Notes under the pieces: generated by a model
Database searches by the model: none
What the model was told of the DNA's origin: nothing
What the model saw: only the letters and a program-made list of their open reading frames with translations
Translations under genes and position numbers: made by a program
Shown here: piece after piece, positions 31,730 to 40,434 of the stretch
How positions within the stretch are numbered: position 1 is the stretch's first letter
Layout of the letters: each line of letters starts with the position of its first letter
Assembly (NCBI RefSeq): GCF_019799965.1
Contig: NZ_JABGCJ010000007.1
Coordinates: 124,001-188,000, forward strand
Direction: 5' to 3'
Length of the DNA: 64,000 bases
Origin: Modestobacter italicus
Lineage (GTDB): Bacteria > Actinomycetota > Actinomycetes > Mycobacteriales > Geodermatophilaceae

Positions 31730-32839
31730 GTGACCACTGCCTACGAGCTGCCCACCTGGGCCGCCCTCCCGGCGCGCGCCGACGAGGGCTTCGACCAGCT
31801 GGCCCGGACCGTGGCGGACCGGCTGCGGGTGCCCCGCGCGCTCGTCGTGCTGGTCTCCAAGGGCGGCCAGGTGTTCCCGGGTGCCCACGGGGTCGCCGAG
31901 CCGTGGGCCACCCGGCGGTCGATGCCGCTGAGCAACTCGATGAGCCAGCGGGTCGCGGCGACCGGCAGCCCGCTGGTGCTCCGGGACGCCCGGCAGGACC
32001 CCGAGTTCGGCGACGGCCCGGCGGTCCGCGAGCTGGGGGTCATCGCCTACGCGGGGATGCCGCTGTGGGACGTGCGCGGGCGGCCCACCGGCGTGTTGTG
32101 CGCGTTGGACACCGCCCCCCGGGACTGGACGGGGCCGGAGCTCGCGGTGCTGCGCGGGCTGGCCGACGAGGGCTCCCGGCAGCTGCAGGTGCGGGCCGTC
32201 GAGCTGGCCGAGCGCGAGGCGCGGGCCGCCGCCCTGCGGGACGCCGCAGCTGCCCGGGTGGCCGCTGACAGCGCCCGGGCCGCGTTCGTCGAGGCGGAGG
32301 CGGAGGCCGACCGCACCCGGCTGGTGGCCCGGCTCGGCGAGGCCCTGCTGACGGTGGAGACCGTGTCCGAGCTGCTGCGCTGCGTCGACCGCGACCTCCG
32401 CTCCCCGCTGGGCGCCACCGCGGCGCTGCTGGGGACCGCCGACGGCGACTGCCCGGACGTACGGGTCTGGGCCGTCACCCCGGGCAGCCCGCCGTCACCG
32501 GTGCAGGTCGCCGTCCACCAGCTCTCCGACCCACACCCGCTCACCGTCGCGATGCGCGAGCGGCGGCTCGTGCCGGTCGGCACGCCGGAGGAGGGGTCCT
32601 CCTTGTCGGGGCTGCCGGCCGGCACCGAGACGGCGCTGGCGGTGCCGCTGCTGCTCGGGCAGCAGTCGTCGGAGGCGGGTCTGCTGGTGGCCTGGGCCCA
32701 GCGCCGTGAGCTCGACCCGGCGCTGCTGGCCGTCGCCGGCGACCTGGGCCGGCACGTCGGGCACGCGCTGGACCGGGTGCTGCTGCGTCAGCAGCGGCTC
32801 CGGCTGGGCGCCGTGCCGCCGGCGCGCGACTCCGCCTGA
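31730..32839 (+). CDS. Dual GAF-domain protein without visible output domain
   Basis: 369 residues. An N-terminal GAF (about 18-160: VPRALVVLVSKGGQVFPGAHG, then IAYAGMPLWDVRGRPTGVLCALD), a charged coiled coil (about 165-205: AEREARAAALRDAAAARVA), and a second GAF-like domain (about 210-355). In relatives a SpoIIE phosphatase or kinase follows such a coil; here the protein ends soon after QQRLRLG. It may be a truncated sensor or a stand-alone ligand-binding regulator. GTG 31730 follows GGGGGCGAGG. It is divergent from the EAL/PAS remnant, so the area may be a decayed signalling module. Confidence 0.75.
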   Translation: MTTAYELPTWAALPARADEGFDQLARTVADRLRVPRALVVLVSKGGQVFPGAHGVAEPWATRRSMPLSNSMSQRVAATGSPLVLRDARQDPEFGDGPAVRELGVIAYAGMPLWDVRGRPTGVLCALDTAPRDWTGPELAVLRGLADEGSRQLQVRAVELAEREARAAALRDAAAARVAADSARAAFVEAEAEADRTRLVARLGEALLTVETVSELLRCVDRDLRSPLGATAALLGTADGDCPDVRVWAVTPGSPPSPVQVAVHQLSDPHPLTVAMRERRLVPVGTPEEGSSLSGLPAGTETALAVPLLLGQQSSEAGLLVAWAQRRELDPALLAVAGDLGRHVGHALDRVLLRQQRLRLGAVPPARDSA

Positions 32840-32853
32840 CCCGGCCGGGCCGG

Positions 32854-33183
32854 TCAGCTCGGGTCGGCGGGCCCCGGGCCGTGCGGCTCGGCGGAGAACA
32901 TGGTCACCAGGTCCATGCCGCCCCACTCCCGCAGGTCCTGGCCGCTGGCCGCCCACTCGGGGGAGGCGAAGGCGGCCCGCATCGCCTCGTCCGACTCGAA
33001 GACCAGCTCGGCCAGCAGGTGGTAGGCGGGCTTGCCCACGATCTGCCGGCGCACCCGGTGGACCCGGTTCTCCACCAGCCCGGGGGTCTTCTCGACCAGC
33101 GGCACGTGGGAGCCGAAGTACTTCTCCTCGAAGTCGGCCGGGTCGTCGGGGGTCTGGTAGAGCGCGAAGAAGCTGACCGTCAT
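32854..33183 (-). CDS. EthD-family protein
   Basis: 109 residues with the EthD ferredoxin-like fold: VSFFALYQTPDDPADFEEKY, HVPLVEKTPGL and the ending FSAEPHG. EthD proteins are small dimeric alpha/beta-barrel factors, some needed for P450-type ether degradation, many of unknown role. ATG 33183 fits the family N-terminus although its ribosome binding site is weak. No P450 gene nearby. Stands alone between the GAF gene and the GntR gene. Confidence 0.75.
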   Translation of the reverse strand: MTVSFFALYQTPDDPADFEEKYFGSHVPLVEKTPGLVENRVHRVRRQIVGKPAYHLLAELVFESDEAMRAAFASPEWAASGQDLREWGGMDLVTMFSAEPHGPGPADPS

Positions 33184-33225
33184 GGGCGGCTGACTACCCG
33201 GTGGCCCGGACCGCACCCCTGCCGG

Positions 33226-33966
33226 TCAGCGACCGCCGACGGAGACCTCGAACTCGACCTGGCTGACGTCGGGGCGCAGCCGGGAGAAGGAGTGCACCAG
33301 CGGGTGGCCGGAGGTGTCCCGGACGGTGGTGCGGACGACCAGCAGCGGCGAGCCCACGATCACGTCGAGGACGTCGGCCTCGTCGCTGGCCGCGGTGCCG
33401 ACGTCGACGACGAGCCGGGCGTGCGCCAGATCGGCGTGGTACTCCCGGCGCAGGAACTCGTACAGCGACCCGTGGCCGAAGTCCTCGGTGGCGGCCTTGG
33501 GGTACCGGTCGGCCGCCAGGAAGCTGCGCACCACGTGGTTGGGCAGCCCGTCGACGCTGCGCAGCCGGACCAGCTCCACGACGTCCTCGGCGGTGCCGAT
33601 CGACAGCTCGGCGGCGATCGCCGGGGCGGCCGGCACCACCCGCTGGCCCAGCACCGTGGTGCCGACCTGCGCGCCCTGCTCGGTCATCACCGAGTGGAAC
33701 CCGGCGATCCGGTGGACGAAGCTCTCCCGGTACTCGTGCCGGATGCCCGGCCGGCTCACGAAGGTGCCCCGGCCCTGCTCACGGACGAGGTGCCCGTCGG
33801 CGACCAGCCCGTCCACCGCGCGGCGCAGGGTGATCCGGCTGACGCCGTACTCGGCGCACAGCACCGGCTCGGGAGGGAGGAGGGTGTGCTCGGGCAGCGC
33901 GGACGCCCGGCGGCGGAGCGCCTCGCGTACGGCGAGGTACTTGGGCCCCGCCTCCGAACTCGCCAC
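33226..33966 (-). CDS. GntR-family (HutC/UTRA) transcriptional regulator
   Basis: 246 residues. An N-terminal winged helix (KYLAVREALRRRASAL, then EYGVSRITLRRAVDGLVADG and the wing REQGRGTFV) and a C-terminal UTRA ligand domain (about 85-240; HSVMTEQGAQVGTTVLGQR, VRTTVRDTSGHPLVHSFSR). These proteins repress genes until a small metabolite, often a sugar phosphate or amino acid, binds. The GTG at 33966 is 25 bases from a GACGTCTAGACGTC palindrome, a likely operator, shared with the divergent phosphofructokinase gene. That points to regulation of itself and perhaps of glycolysis. Confidence 0.87.
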   Translation of the reverse strand: MASSEAGPKYLAVREALRRRASALPEHTLLPPEPVLCAEYGVSRITLRRAVDGLVADGHLVREQGRGTFVSRPGIRHEYRESFVHRIAGFHSVMTEQGAQVGTTVLGQRVVPAAPAIAAELSIGTAEDVVELVRLRSVDGLPNHVVRSFLAADRYPKAATEDFGHGSLYEFLRREYHADLAHARLVVDVGTAASDEADVLDVIVGSPLLVVRTTVRDTSGHPLVHSFSRLRPDVSQVEFEVSVGGR

Positions 33967-33990
33967 GCCCAGAAAGGTACTGCACCAGGA

Positions 33991-34011
33991 GACGTCTAGA
34001 CGTCATGACGT
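33991..34011. promoter_or_regulatory. Overlapping palindromes, likely GntR operator
   Basis: Perfect palindrome GACGTCTAGACGTC at 33991-34004 overlaps a second one, ACGTCATGACGT, at 34000-34011, giving a run of ACGTC/GACGT half-sites. HutC/DasR-type GntR proteins bind TCTAGA-centred dyads. It lies in the 84-base gap between the gntR start and the pfkA start. Confidence 0.72.
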
Positions 34012-34050
34012 ACGGTTCAGCTGCCCGACCCCTCGTCCGGAGGAGAGCCA

Positions 34051-35079
34051 GTGCACATCGGAGTGCTGACCGGCGGTGGCGACTGCCCCGGCCTGAACGC
34101 CGTTCTGAGGTCCGTCGTCCGCACCGCCGAGAAGGAGTACGGCAGCACCGTCGTCGGGTTCCGCAACGGCTGGCGCGGCCTGCTCGAGGACGACGCCATG
34201 GTCCTGGACCGGCCGCTCGTCCACAACCTCCTCACCCGCGGGGGCACCATCCTCGGCTCGGCCCGGGTGGCACCGCAGAAGATCCGCGACGGTCTGGGCC
34301 GGATGCGCGAGGTGCTCGACGCCCACGGGGTCGACGTGCTGGTGCCGATCGGCGGCGAGGGGACGCTCACCGCCGCCGCGTGGCTGGCCTCCGAGGGGGT
34401 CCCGGTCGTCGGCGTGCCCAAGACGATCGACAACGACATCCACGGCACCGACCTGACCTTCGGCTTCGACACCGCGGTCAGCATCGCCACCGACCTGATC
34501 GACCGGCTGCACACCACCGCCGAGTCGCACCAGCGGGTGCTGCTGGTCGAGGTCATGGGGCGGCACGCCGGCTGGATCGCGCTGAACGCCGGCCTGGCCT
34601 CCGGGGCGCACCTCACGATCACCCCCGAGCAGCCCTTCGACATCGAGGAGGTCTGCGAGCTGGTGACCGCCCGGTTCGACCGCGGCCACCGGCACGTCAT
34701 CGGCGTGATCAGCGAGGGCGCCACCCCGAAGCCCGGCACCATGCCGCTGCGCGACGGCGGCCTCGACGAGTTCGGCCACCGCCGGTTCACCGGCGTCGCC
34801 CAGCAGCTGGGCGAGGAGCTGGAGCGGCGCACCGGCAAGGAGGTCCGGACGACGGTGCTCGGTCACGTGCAGCGGGGTGGCACCCCGACCTCGTTCGACC
34901 GGGTGCTGGCCACCCGCTTCGGGCTGCACGCCACCATCGCCGCCCACGAGGGTCACATCGGCAACATGGTCGCGCTGCACGGCACCGAGATCGGGCTGGT
35001 GCCGCTGGCCGAGGCCGTCGCCGAGCTCAAGACGGTGCCCCCGTCCCGGCTGGCCGAGACGAAGGCGTTCACCGGCTGA
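34051..35079 (+). CDS. pfkA: 6-phosphofructokinase
   Basis: 342 residues, one full PFK. N-terminal GVLTGGGDCPGLNAVLR binds the phosphate donor; GGEGTLTAA and PKTIDNDIHGTDLTFGFDTA form the active site with the catalytic Asp in TIDND; MGRHAGWIA and QRGGTPTSFDR bind fructose 6-phosphate. The second Gly of GGEGT points to ATP rather than pyrophosphate, while the Lys of PKTIDND is shared with PPi enzymes, the pattern of actinobacterial group III ATP-PFKs. GTG 34051 follows GGAGGAGAGCCA. A GntR gene is divergent and an operator-like palindrome lies between. Confidence 0.93.
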   Translation: MHIGVLTGGGDCPGLNAVLRSVVRTAEKEYGSTVVGFRNGWRGLLEDDAMVLDRPLVHNLLTRGGTILGSARVAPQKIRDGLGRMREVLDAHGVDVLVPIGGEGTLTAAAWLASEGVPVVGVPKTIDNDIHGTDLTFGFDTAVSIATDLIDRLHTTAESHQRVLLVEVMGRHAGWIALNAGLASGAHLTITPEQPFDIEEVCELVTARFDRGHRHVIGVISEGATPKPGTMPLRDGGLDEFGHRRFTGVAQQLGEELERRTGKEVRTTVLGHVQRGGTPTSFDRVLATRFGLHATIAAHEGHIGNMVALHGTEIGLVPLAEAVAELKTVPPSRLAETKAFTG

Positions 35080-35088
35080 CGGTCGACC

Positions 35089-36009
35089 TCACCACCGCCA
35101 CCGCCACCCGAGGACGCAGGCGGCGTCCGGGACCACGGCGAGTGACGTCTGGCCGCCGACCAGCTGCACCGGGTGCTCCTCGGCCGGCTCGGTGGCGTCC
35201 ACCCCGTCCCACCGCGCCCGCAGCACCGCACCGGGCACGGCCGCGGGGTCGAACCGGACGGTGAGCGCCAGGTGCCGGACACCGGCGGAGACCCCCCGCC
35301 GGAACTCCGGGGCCGGTGGCTCGGGGTAGGCGAAAGAGGTCCGGTACTCCAGGTGGGTCGTCTGGCCGGGCAGCAGCACCTCGTCCAGCAGGATCTCCAC
35401 CACGCACAACGGCGTCCCGGCCACCCGGAACGCCGTGACCGGCGTCCCACCGGTCACCACGGACACCGCCGCGTGGTCGGTGTCGAAGACGTAGTGGTGC
35501 CGGTCGGTCGCCTCCACCGCCTCCAGCAGCTGCCGGGTGACGTGCAGCCGGGGTGAGCGGTCGGCGCCGACCTCGTGGTGCTCGGCGACCTGGAGCGTGC
35601 GCACGGTGCGCCGCGGCATCGGACGCTCCCCGTCGAGGGCACTGGCCACCACCAGGCGGCCGCCCACCGGGTGGCCGCGGCGCAGCGCCCGCAGCTCCTC
35701 GGCGTGCTCGTCGGCCATCTCGAAGGCGGCGACGAACAGCTCCAGCGTGCGGTCGGAGAGCCGGTCACCGTTCAGCGCCCGCCCGACGCGGTTCTCCAGA
35801 CTGCGCGGCCGGTGCTCCCAGCCCACCTCACCGGTCTCGACGAGGTGGGCGGCCAGCACCGCGGCCACCGCAGCCCGCGGCAGCGCCCCGCGCCGCACGC
35901 TGCTGTACCGCTGCCAGCGACGGCGGTACCGCGGTTCGCCCAGCAGCTCGGTCAGCCGCTCCCCGGCCCACCGCACACCGACCGTCCGGTCGCCGACCTC
36001 CCCTGACAT
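35089..36009 (-). CDS. Hypothetical protein, unknown
   Basis: 306 residues with no recognised domain. The N-terminal half is helical, charged and Arg/Leu-rich (GALPRAAVAAVLAAHLVETG, FVAAFEMADEHAEELRALRRG), with DRTLELFVAAFEM resembling HTH-like helices, and the C-terminal half is beta-rich (HYVFDTDHAAVSVVTGGTPV, VEILLDEVLLPGQTTHLEY). No signal peptide or membrane helix. ATG 36009 (MSGEVGDRTV) is preferred over an upstream start. It converges on pfkA with 9 bases between. A regulator with a beta-sandwich sensor is one guess only. Confidence 0.6.
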   Translation of the reverse strand: MSGEVGDRTVGVRWAGERLTELLGEPRYRRRWQRYSSVRRGALPRAAVAAVLAAHLVETGEVGWEHRPRSLENRVGRALNGDRLSDRTLELFVAAFEMADEHAEELRALRRGHPVGGRLVVASALDGERPMPRRTVRTLQVAEHHEVGADRSPRLHVTRQLLEAVEATDRHHYVFDTDHAAVSVVTGGTPVTAFRVAGTPLCVVEILLDEVLLPGQTTHLEYRTSFAYPEPPAPEFRRGVSAGVRHLALTVRFDPAAVPGAVLRARWDGVDATEPAEEHPVQLVGGQTSLAVVPDAACVLGWRWRW

Positions 36010-36197
36010 GGCCCCGCCCCCCGCACGGCCACGTCGTGGCCACATCAGGCAGGTACCAACCTCTCGCCGCGGTCGCGAGGCGCGGGGGACCTCGCGGGCG
36101 CGGCACCCGGCCTGTCGCCACGCACCAGAGTGGGCCGGGCACCGCCCTGACCCCGCAGTGCCCGGCCCCCGCTCACCACCCCAGCGCCGGTCCGCGC

Positions 36198-36236
36198 CTC
36201 AGGACGGCGGCTCAGGACAGCGGCTCAGGACGGCGG
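36198..36236 (-). repeat. Three tandem 13-base repeats at a gene end
   Basis: Units CTCAGGACGGCGG, CTCAGGACAGCGG and CTCAGGACGGCGG follow head to tail at 36198, 36211 and 36224. On the minus strand each unit carries a TGA; the last unit holds the stop of the metallophosphoesterase gene. Looks like slippage at the 3' end. Confidence 0.8.
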
Positions 36237-37505
36237 CCGCACCGGATCGCCGGGCTGCAGCTCGATCACCGTGACCTCCGGACGGGCACCGACCCGCATC
36301 GGCGGCCCCCAGTACCCGGCGCCGGCGGTCACGTACAGCTGGGTGTCGCCCTGGGTCGACCAGCCCTCGACCGCCGGCTGGTCCAGCAGCACCGCGTAGT
36401 CGAAGGGCCACAGCTGCCCGCCGTGGGTGTGCCCGGACAGCTGCAGACCGACCCCCGCCGCCCGCGCCTGCTCCACCATCACCGGCTGGTGGGCCAGCAG
36501 GACCAGCGGCGTGGCGTCGTCCCGGCCGTCGAGCGCGGCGTCCAGGTCGGCCCCGTGACCGGGGACGCCGGAGTCGGCCGCGACCCGGTCGTCGATGCCG
36601 GCCAGGTCGAACGTGGCCCCGGCCCGGCCGATCGCCACCCGCTCGTTGCGCAGCACGTCCACCCCGAGCGTGGGCAGGTGCCGCATCCACGCCTGGGTGT
36701 CCACGAAGTACTCGTGGTTGCCGGTCACGAAGAACACGCCCTGCTCGCTGACCAGGTCGGCCAGCGGGGCCACGTCCTCGCGCAGCTCGTCGACGTCGCC
36801 GTCGACCAGGTCGCCGACGATCGCCACGACGTCCGGGCGCTGGGCGTTCACCGTCTCCACCACCCGCTCGAAGCGCCGCCCGCCGTAGGTCGCCGACAGG
36901 TGGCCGTCGGAGAAGGTGACGATCCGCAGCCCGGCCAGCGCGGGGTCCAGCCCGGGGAGGTGGATCGGGACGCGGCGGACGACGGGGGCGGAGTTGGCGA
37001 GCACGACGCCGGTGCCCGCGGTGCCCACGGCCACCGCGCCCGCCCCGACGGCCAGCGTCCGGGCCAGGAACAGCCGCCGGGAGACCGAGCGCTCCCGGTC
37101 GGCGTCCACAGCTGCGACGTCGCCGTCCGGATCGGGGCGGTCCGCGTCGTCCCGGGCGTCCAGGACGGCGGCGTCGGCCCCGCCCGCGGTCTCCGCCGGA
37201 CGGCGCCGGCGCCGCGCCAGCGCGGCGACCAGCCGGATCGGCTCGGTCGCCAGCACCGCCAGGAACAGGTAGAACACCACGCCGAGCCAGGTGTAGCCCA
37301 CCCAGTCCAGCGGGGTGGCCACCGCCGGCGGCACCTCCCCGCGCAGCACCACAGCCACGGTCGGCAGCAAGGCCAGGAGGACCGTCAGCACGGTCAGCCG
37401 GCGCCGCACCCGACCCGGCCGGGTGGTGCCGCGGACCAGCCGCCACCACACGTAGCCGTGCAGCAGCAGCATGGCCAGCAGGACGACGGCACCGAACCCG
37501 AGCAC
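36225..37505 (-). CDS. Membrane-anchored metallophosphoesterase
   Basis: 426 residues. Three hydrophobic helices in the first 95 residues, a polar linker, then a hydrophobic segment preceded by SRRLFLARTLAVG (Tat-like, internal) and a calcineurin-type phosphoesterase domain: TFSDGHLS, VAIVGDLVDGD, FVTGNHEYF, LLAHQP, LSGHTHGGQLWP. The active site should face outside. Related YkuE-type enzymes act on cell-surface lipids or nucleotides. GTG 37505 is the conventional start, but GAGGAG lies 24 bases upstream and a CTG at 37520, five codons earlier, is better spaced, extending the first helix (LSLIAV). Substrate unknown. Confidence 0.85.
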   Translation of the reverse strand: MLGFGAVVLLAMLLLHGYVWWRLVRGTTRPGRVRRRLTVLTVLLALLPTVAVVLRGEVPPAVATPLDWVGYTWLGVVFYLFLAVLATEPIRLVAALARRRRRPAETAGGADAAVLDARDDADRPDPDGDVAAVDADRERSVSRRLFLARTLAVGAGAVAVGTAGTGVVLANSAPVVRRVPIHLPGLDPALAGLRIVTFSDGHLSATYGGRRFERVVETVNAQRPDVVAIVGDLVDGDVDELREDVAPLADLVSEQGVFFVTGNHEYFVDTQAWMRHLPTLGVDVLRNERVAIGRAGATFDLAGIDDRVAADSGVPGHGADLDAALDGRDDATPLVLLAHQPVMVEQARAAGVGLQLSGHTHGGQLWPFDYAVLLDQPAVEGWSTQGDTQLYVTAGAGYWGPPMRVGARPEVTVIELQPGDPVRPPS

Positions 37506-37557
37506 GGCGATCAGGGACAGGGGGTGCTCCTCGGCAGCTGGTGGCGGAGGTCAGACG

Positions 37558-39162
37558 CTATGCCGTCGCCGCCTTCAGCACCGGGCGCAGCCCCGGCCAG
37601 CGCAGCCAGAACTCCCGCTCGGCCTGGTCCGAGCGGGCCTCCTCCAGAGCGTGCAGCCGCCCCCAGGTCCAGGCGTTCTCCCCCGCGGCGGCGGCCTGCA
37701 GGCCCATCTCGCGGCACAGCGGCCGGGTGACGAAGGTGTCCTGCCGGTCGCCCAGCACGGTCTGCACGCCCTTGAGCGCGCTCACCAGCTCCGCGACCGG
37801 GCGGCCGAGCACCGGCACGGCCGCGTCGGCGGTGTACCGCAGCCGCTTGGCGGCCTTGCGGACGTCGTGCAGCGCCTCCGGGTCGTCGGAGTCCTGGGCC
37901 GCCTCCACACTGCGCCGCAGCCGGCGGGCGGTGCGGGCCAGCACCTCCCGCAGCACCTCGTCGGCGGGCCGGGCGGCGTCCTCGGTCAGCGGCGGCTCGG
38001 CGACCAGCCCCTCGAGGTCGTCCCGCAGCTGCAGGTAGGCCGGGCTGCTCAGCACCTTGCGGGCGCCGGCGTCGCCGGCCTGCTCGTCCTTGATCGCCGC
38101 CTGCTGCAGACGGGCGGCCACCGGGCCGATCACCAGCTCCGGCGGCTGCTCGTCGACCAGTGCACGCAGGTGGGCCAGGGCCACCTCGGCGTCCCGGGCC
38201 GGCGAGAGCGCCGAGCCGACCTCGGCCAGCTCCTGGCGCAACGGGTCGGTCTGCGTGCGGTCGAGCACCGGGCGGAAGGCGGCCAGCGTGCTGCGCAGCC
38301 GGCGGCAGGCGACCCGCACCTGGTGCACGCCGTCGGGCTGCCCGGTGCGCACCATCAGGTCGGCGTCCTGCAGCGCCTGCACCTGCAGGTCCAGCGCGGC
38401 CCGGACGACCTCGCCGGCGGGTGCCGAGGAGGTGCGCCCGCGCTCCCCCTTCTGCTTCTTGCCCTTGTCCTTCTTGCCCTTCTTCGCCTTCTTCCCGGTG
38501 GCCGGCTCGGCGGCCGGGAAGGCGGTCGACGGGCCGGTCAGTGCGCCCAGCCGGTCGGCCAGCACCCGGCCGAGCTTCGACGCGGCCGTCGCCGGCCGGG
38601 CACCGGCGTCCAGCAGTCGCTCGGCCACGGAGGCGAGCAGCTCCTCGTCGCCGTCGACCAGCTCGACCTCGACCTCCCGCCACGTGGTGACGACCGCGGC
38701 GTCGCCGGGCTCGGCGGGCAGCGCCGTCCCCGTCACGTGGTCGTCGGCGACCTCGGCCAGCACCCGGCCCTCGGCGTCCACCAGCTCGGTGACCAGGCGA
38801 CGGGTGCGCAGCGACGCCACCTGGGTCGCGGGTGCGCGCCGCACGATGCCCAGCACCGGCTCCAGCACGGCCTTGGGCGGGGTCTTCGCGGCCCGGCCGG
38901 CGGGCGAGTGCAGCTCGCGGCGGCTGCCGGCGACGGCCGGCAGCTTCACGTGCCAGCCGGCGTCGGTGCCGCCGGTCCGGCGACGCAGGGTGACCCGGGC
39001 CCGGGCCAGCCGCAGGTCGGCGGTGTCGTAGTAGGCGGCCTCCAGGAGGTGCTCCACGGGTCCGCGGACCTCCGCCACCCCGGGCAGTCCGGTGAGCTCG
39101 GGCAGTCCGAACGCCTCCTCGACGTCGTACTTGCGCTCGATCTCCAGATGCTCGACAGCCAC
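37558..39162 (-). CDS. CYTH-CHAD domain protein
   Basis: 534 residues. CYTH triphosphate tunnel domain (about 1-205) begins EIERKYDV with the ExExK metal-binding signature and contains YYDTADLRL and WHVKLPA. A Lys-rich linker (KKAKKGKKDKGKK) leads to a CHAD domain (about 245-525) with HQVRVACRRLRS and LHDVRKAAKRLRY, His-rich helices that bind polyphosphate. CYTH-CHAD fusions probably hydrolyse triphosphate or handle polyphosphate granules. GTG 39162 is chosen because the CYTH motif starts 5 residues later and a GAGGAG lies at proper distance; longer readings are rejected. Confidence 0.87.
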   Translation of the reverse strand: MAVEHLEIERKYDVEEAFGLPELTGLPGVAEVRGPVEHLLEAAYYDTADLRLARARVTLRRRTGGTDAGWHVKLPAVAGSRRELHSPAGRAAKTPPKAVLEPVLGIVRRAPATQVASLRTRRLVTELVDAEGRVLAEVADDHVTGTALPAEPGDAAVVTTWREVEVELVDGDEELLASVAERLLDAGARPATAASKLGRVLADRLGALTGPSTAFPAAEPATGKKAKKGKKDKGKKQKGERGRTSSAPAGEVVRAALDLQVQALQDADLMVRTGQPDGVHQVRVACRRLRSTLAAFRPVLDRTQTDPLRQELAEVGSALSPARDAEVALAHLRALVDEQPPELVIGPVAARLQQAAIKDEQAGDAGARKVLSSPAYLQLRDDLEGLVAEPPLTEDAARPADEVLREVLARTARRLRRSVEAAQDSDDPEALHDVRKAAKRLRYTADAAVPVLGRPVAELVSALKGVQTVLGDRQDTFVTRPLCREMGLQAAAAGENAWTWGRLHALEEARSDQAEREFWLRWPGLRPVLKAATA

Positions 39163-39294
39163 CAGCAGCAACTCCTCGTCCGCGCCGGCCGGCACCTTCT
39201 CGGCCGGCCCGCTGTGACCCTCCGTCCTACCCCACGCAGGTGAACGGCGCACCCGGCGGTGAGCAGCGGACTCCCGGCGGGGAGGCTGGAGGTG

Positions 39295-40329
39295 ATGGAC
39301 GACGCACCCGCACCCCGCACCCGCTGGTCCGCTCTCGCCCTCTCCGCGCCCTGGGCCGCCTGGGCGGCGGTCCGGGCGGCCGGCGCGGAGCGCGGCTTCC
39401 CGCTGGTCCCCGCGCTGGCCTTCACCCCCTACGCCGCGGCCAGCAGCGTCCTGCCGCTCGCCGCCGCGGTGCTGACCCGGTCGCGCGCCGCGACGGCGGT
39501 CGCCGCCGGTTCCGCGGCGGTGCTGGGCTCCGCCGTCCTGCGACGGACCCGGCCGGCGCCGGCCGCGGCACGCGCGGACGGCCCGGGGCTGCGCGTGGTC
39601 TCGCTGAACATGCTGCACGGCCGGGCCGACCCGGCCGCGGCCGTCGCCCTCGCCACCCGGCACGACGCCGACGTGCTCGCGCTGATGGAGGTGACCCCGG
39701 AGGCGGTGCACGGCCTGCTGGACGCCGGCGTCACCGACCGCCTCCCCGCCGGGCACGTCGTCCCGGCCGGCGAGGGACAGCCGGCGGGGGCCGGCGGTGC
39801 GCTGTGGACCCGGCTGGAGGTGCTGCACCGGTCGGTCGTGCCCGGCCGCTTCGGCCAGCCCGCGGTCCGGCTGGCCGTGCCGGGCGCACCGGACGTCGAG
39901 CTGACCGCCGCCCACACCCACCCCCCGGCCCGGTCGCGGGCCCAGGTGGCCCGCTGGCAGGCCGACCTGCGGCTGCTGCCCGAGCCCACGGACGACGTCC
40001 TGCGGGTGGTCGCCGGCGACCTCAACGCGACGCCGGACCACGCGTCGTTCCGGGCGCTGCTGAGCCGGGGCTGGGTCGACGCCGGGCTCGCCACCGGTCA
40101 GGGCCTGCGCTCGACCTGGTCACCGATGCGGGTGTCGTGGCCGCGGCTGACGCTGGACCACGTGCTGGTCGACCCGCGGATCGAGGTGCGCTCGCTGGAC
40201 GTCGTGCACGTGGCCGGGACCGACCACCGCGCGCTGGTCGCCGACCTCCGGCTGCCGGCCACCCTGGGCTCCGGGGCGGGAAGTGTGTCCCGGGCGGCGG
40301 GTTCCGCGCCACCGCCGCCCGGGCAGTGA
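39295..40329 (+). CDS. Membrane-linked endonuclease/exonuclease/phosphatase family protein
   Basis: 344 residues. Two or three hydrophobic stretches in the first 90 residues anchor it, then an EEP fold: LRVVSLNMLHG, ALMEVTPEAV, HTHPPARSRAQ, VVAGDLNATPDH, LTLDHVLVDP and GTDHRALVADL. All catalytic motifs (N, E, DxN, DH) are present. Such proteins cleave phosphodiesters of nucleic acids or lipids; with an outside-facing domain it may act on the surface. ATG 39295 follows GGAGGCTGGAGGTG. Divergent from the CYTH-CHAD gene. Confidence 0.82.
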   Translation: MDDAPAPRTRWSALALSAPWAAWAAVRAAGAERGFPLVPALAFTPYAAASSVLPLAAAVLTRSRAATAVAAGSAAVLGSAVLRRTRPAPAAARADGPGLRVVSLNMLHGRADPAAAVALATRHDADVLALMEVTPEAVHGLLDAGVTDRLPAGHVVPAGEGQPAGAGGALWTRLEVLHRSVVPGRFGQPAVRLAVPGAPDVELTAAHTHPPARSRAQVARWQADLRLLPEPTDDVLRVVAGDLNATPDHASFRALLSRGWVDAGLATGQGLRSTWSPMRVSWPRLTLDHVLVDPRIEVRSLDVVHVAGTDHRALVADLRLPATLGSGAGSVSRAAGSAPPPPGQ

Positions 40330-40434
40330 CACGGTGCCCACCGATCGGCCGTCTGCACCTCGGTCGGGTGACATCTGGGTGAACAAGACCTCACCCGGCG
40401 CGGGGTCACCCAGCGCACGCGCCTGCTGACCGGC

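Noticed and set aside
34051-35079. Pyrophosphate-dependent phosphofructokinase
   Set aside because: The PPi-specific Asp is a Gly (GGEGT), so ATP use is more likely despite the PKTIDND lysine.
39240-40382. Alternative plus-strand frame overlapping the EEP-family gene
   Set aside because: Arg/Gly-rich translation typical of an out-of-frame reading; the EEP motifs lie in the other frame.
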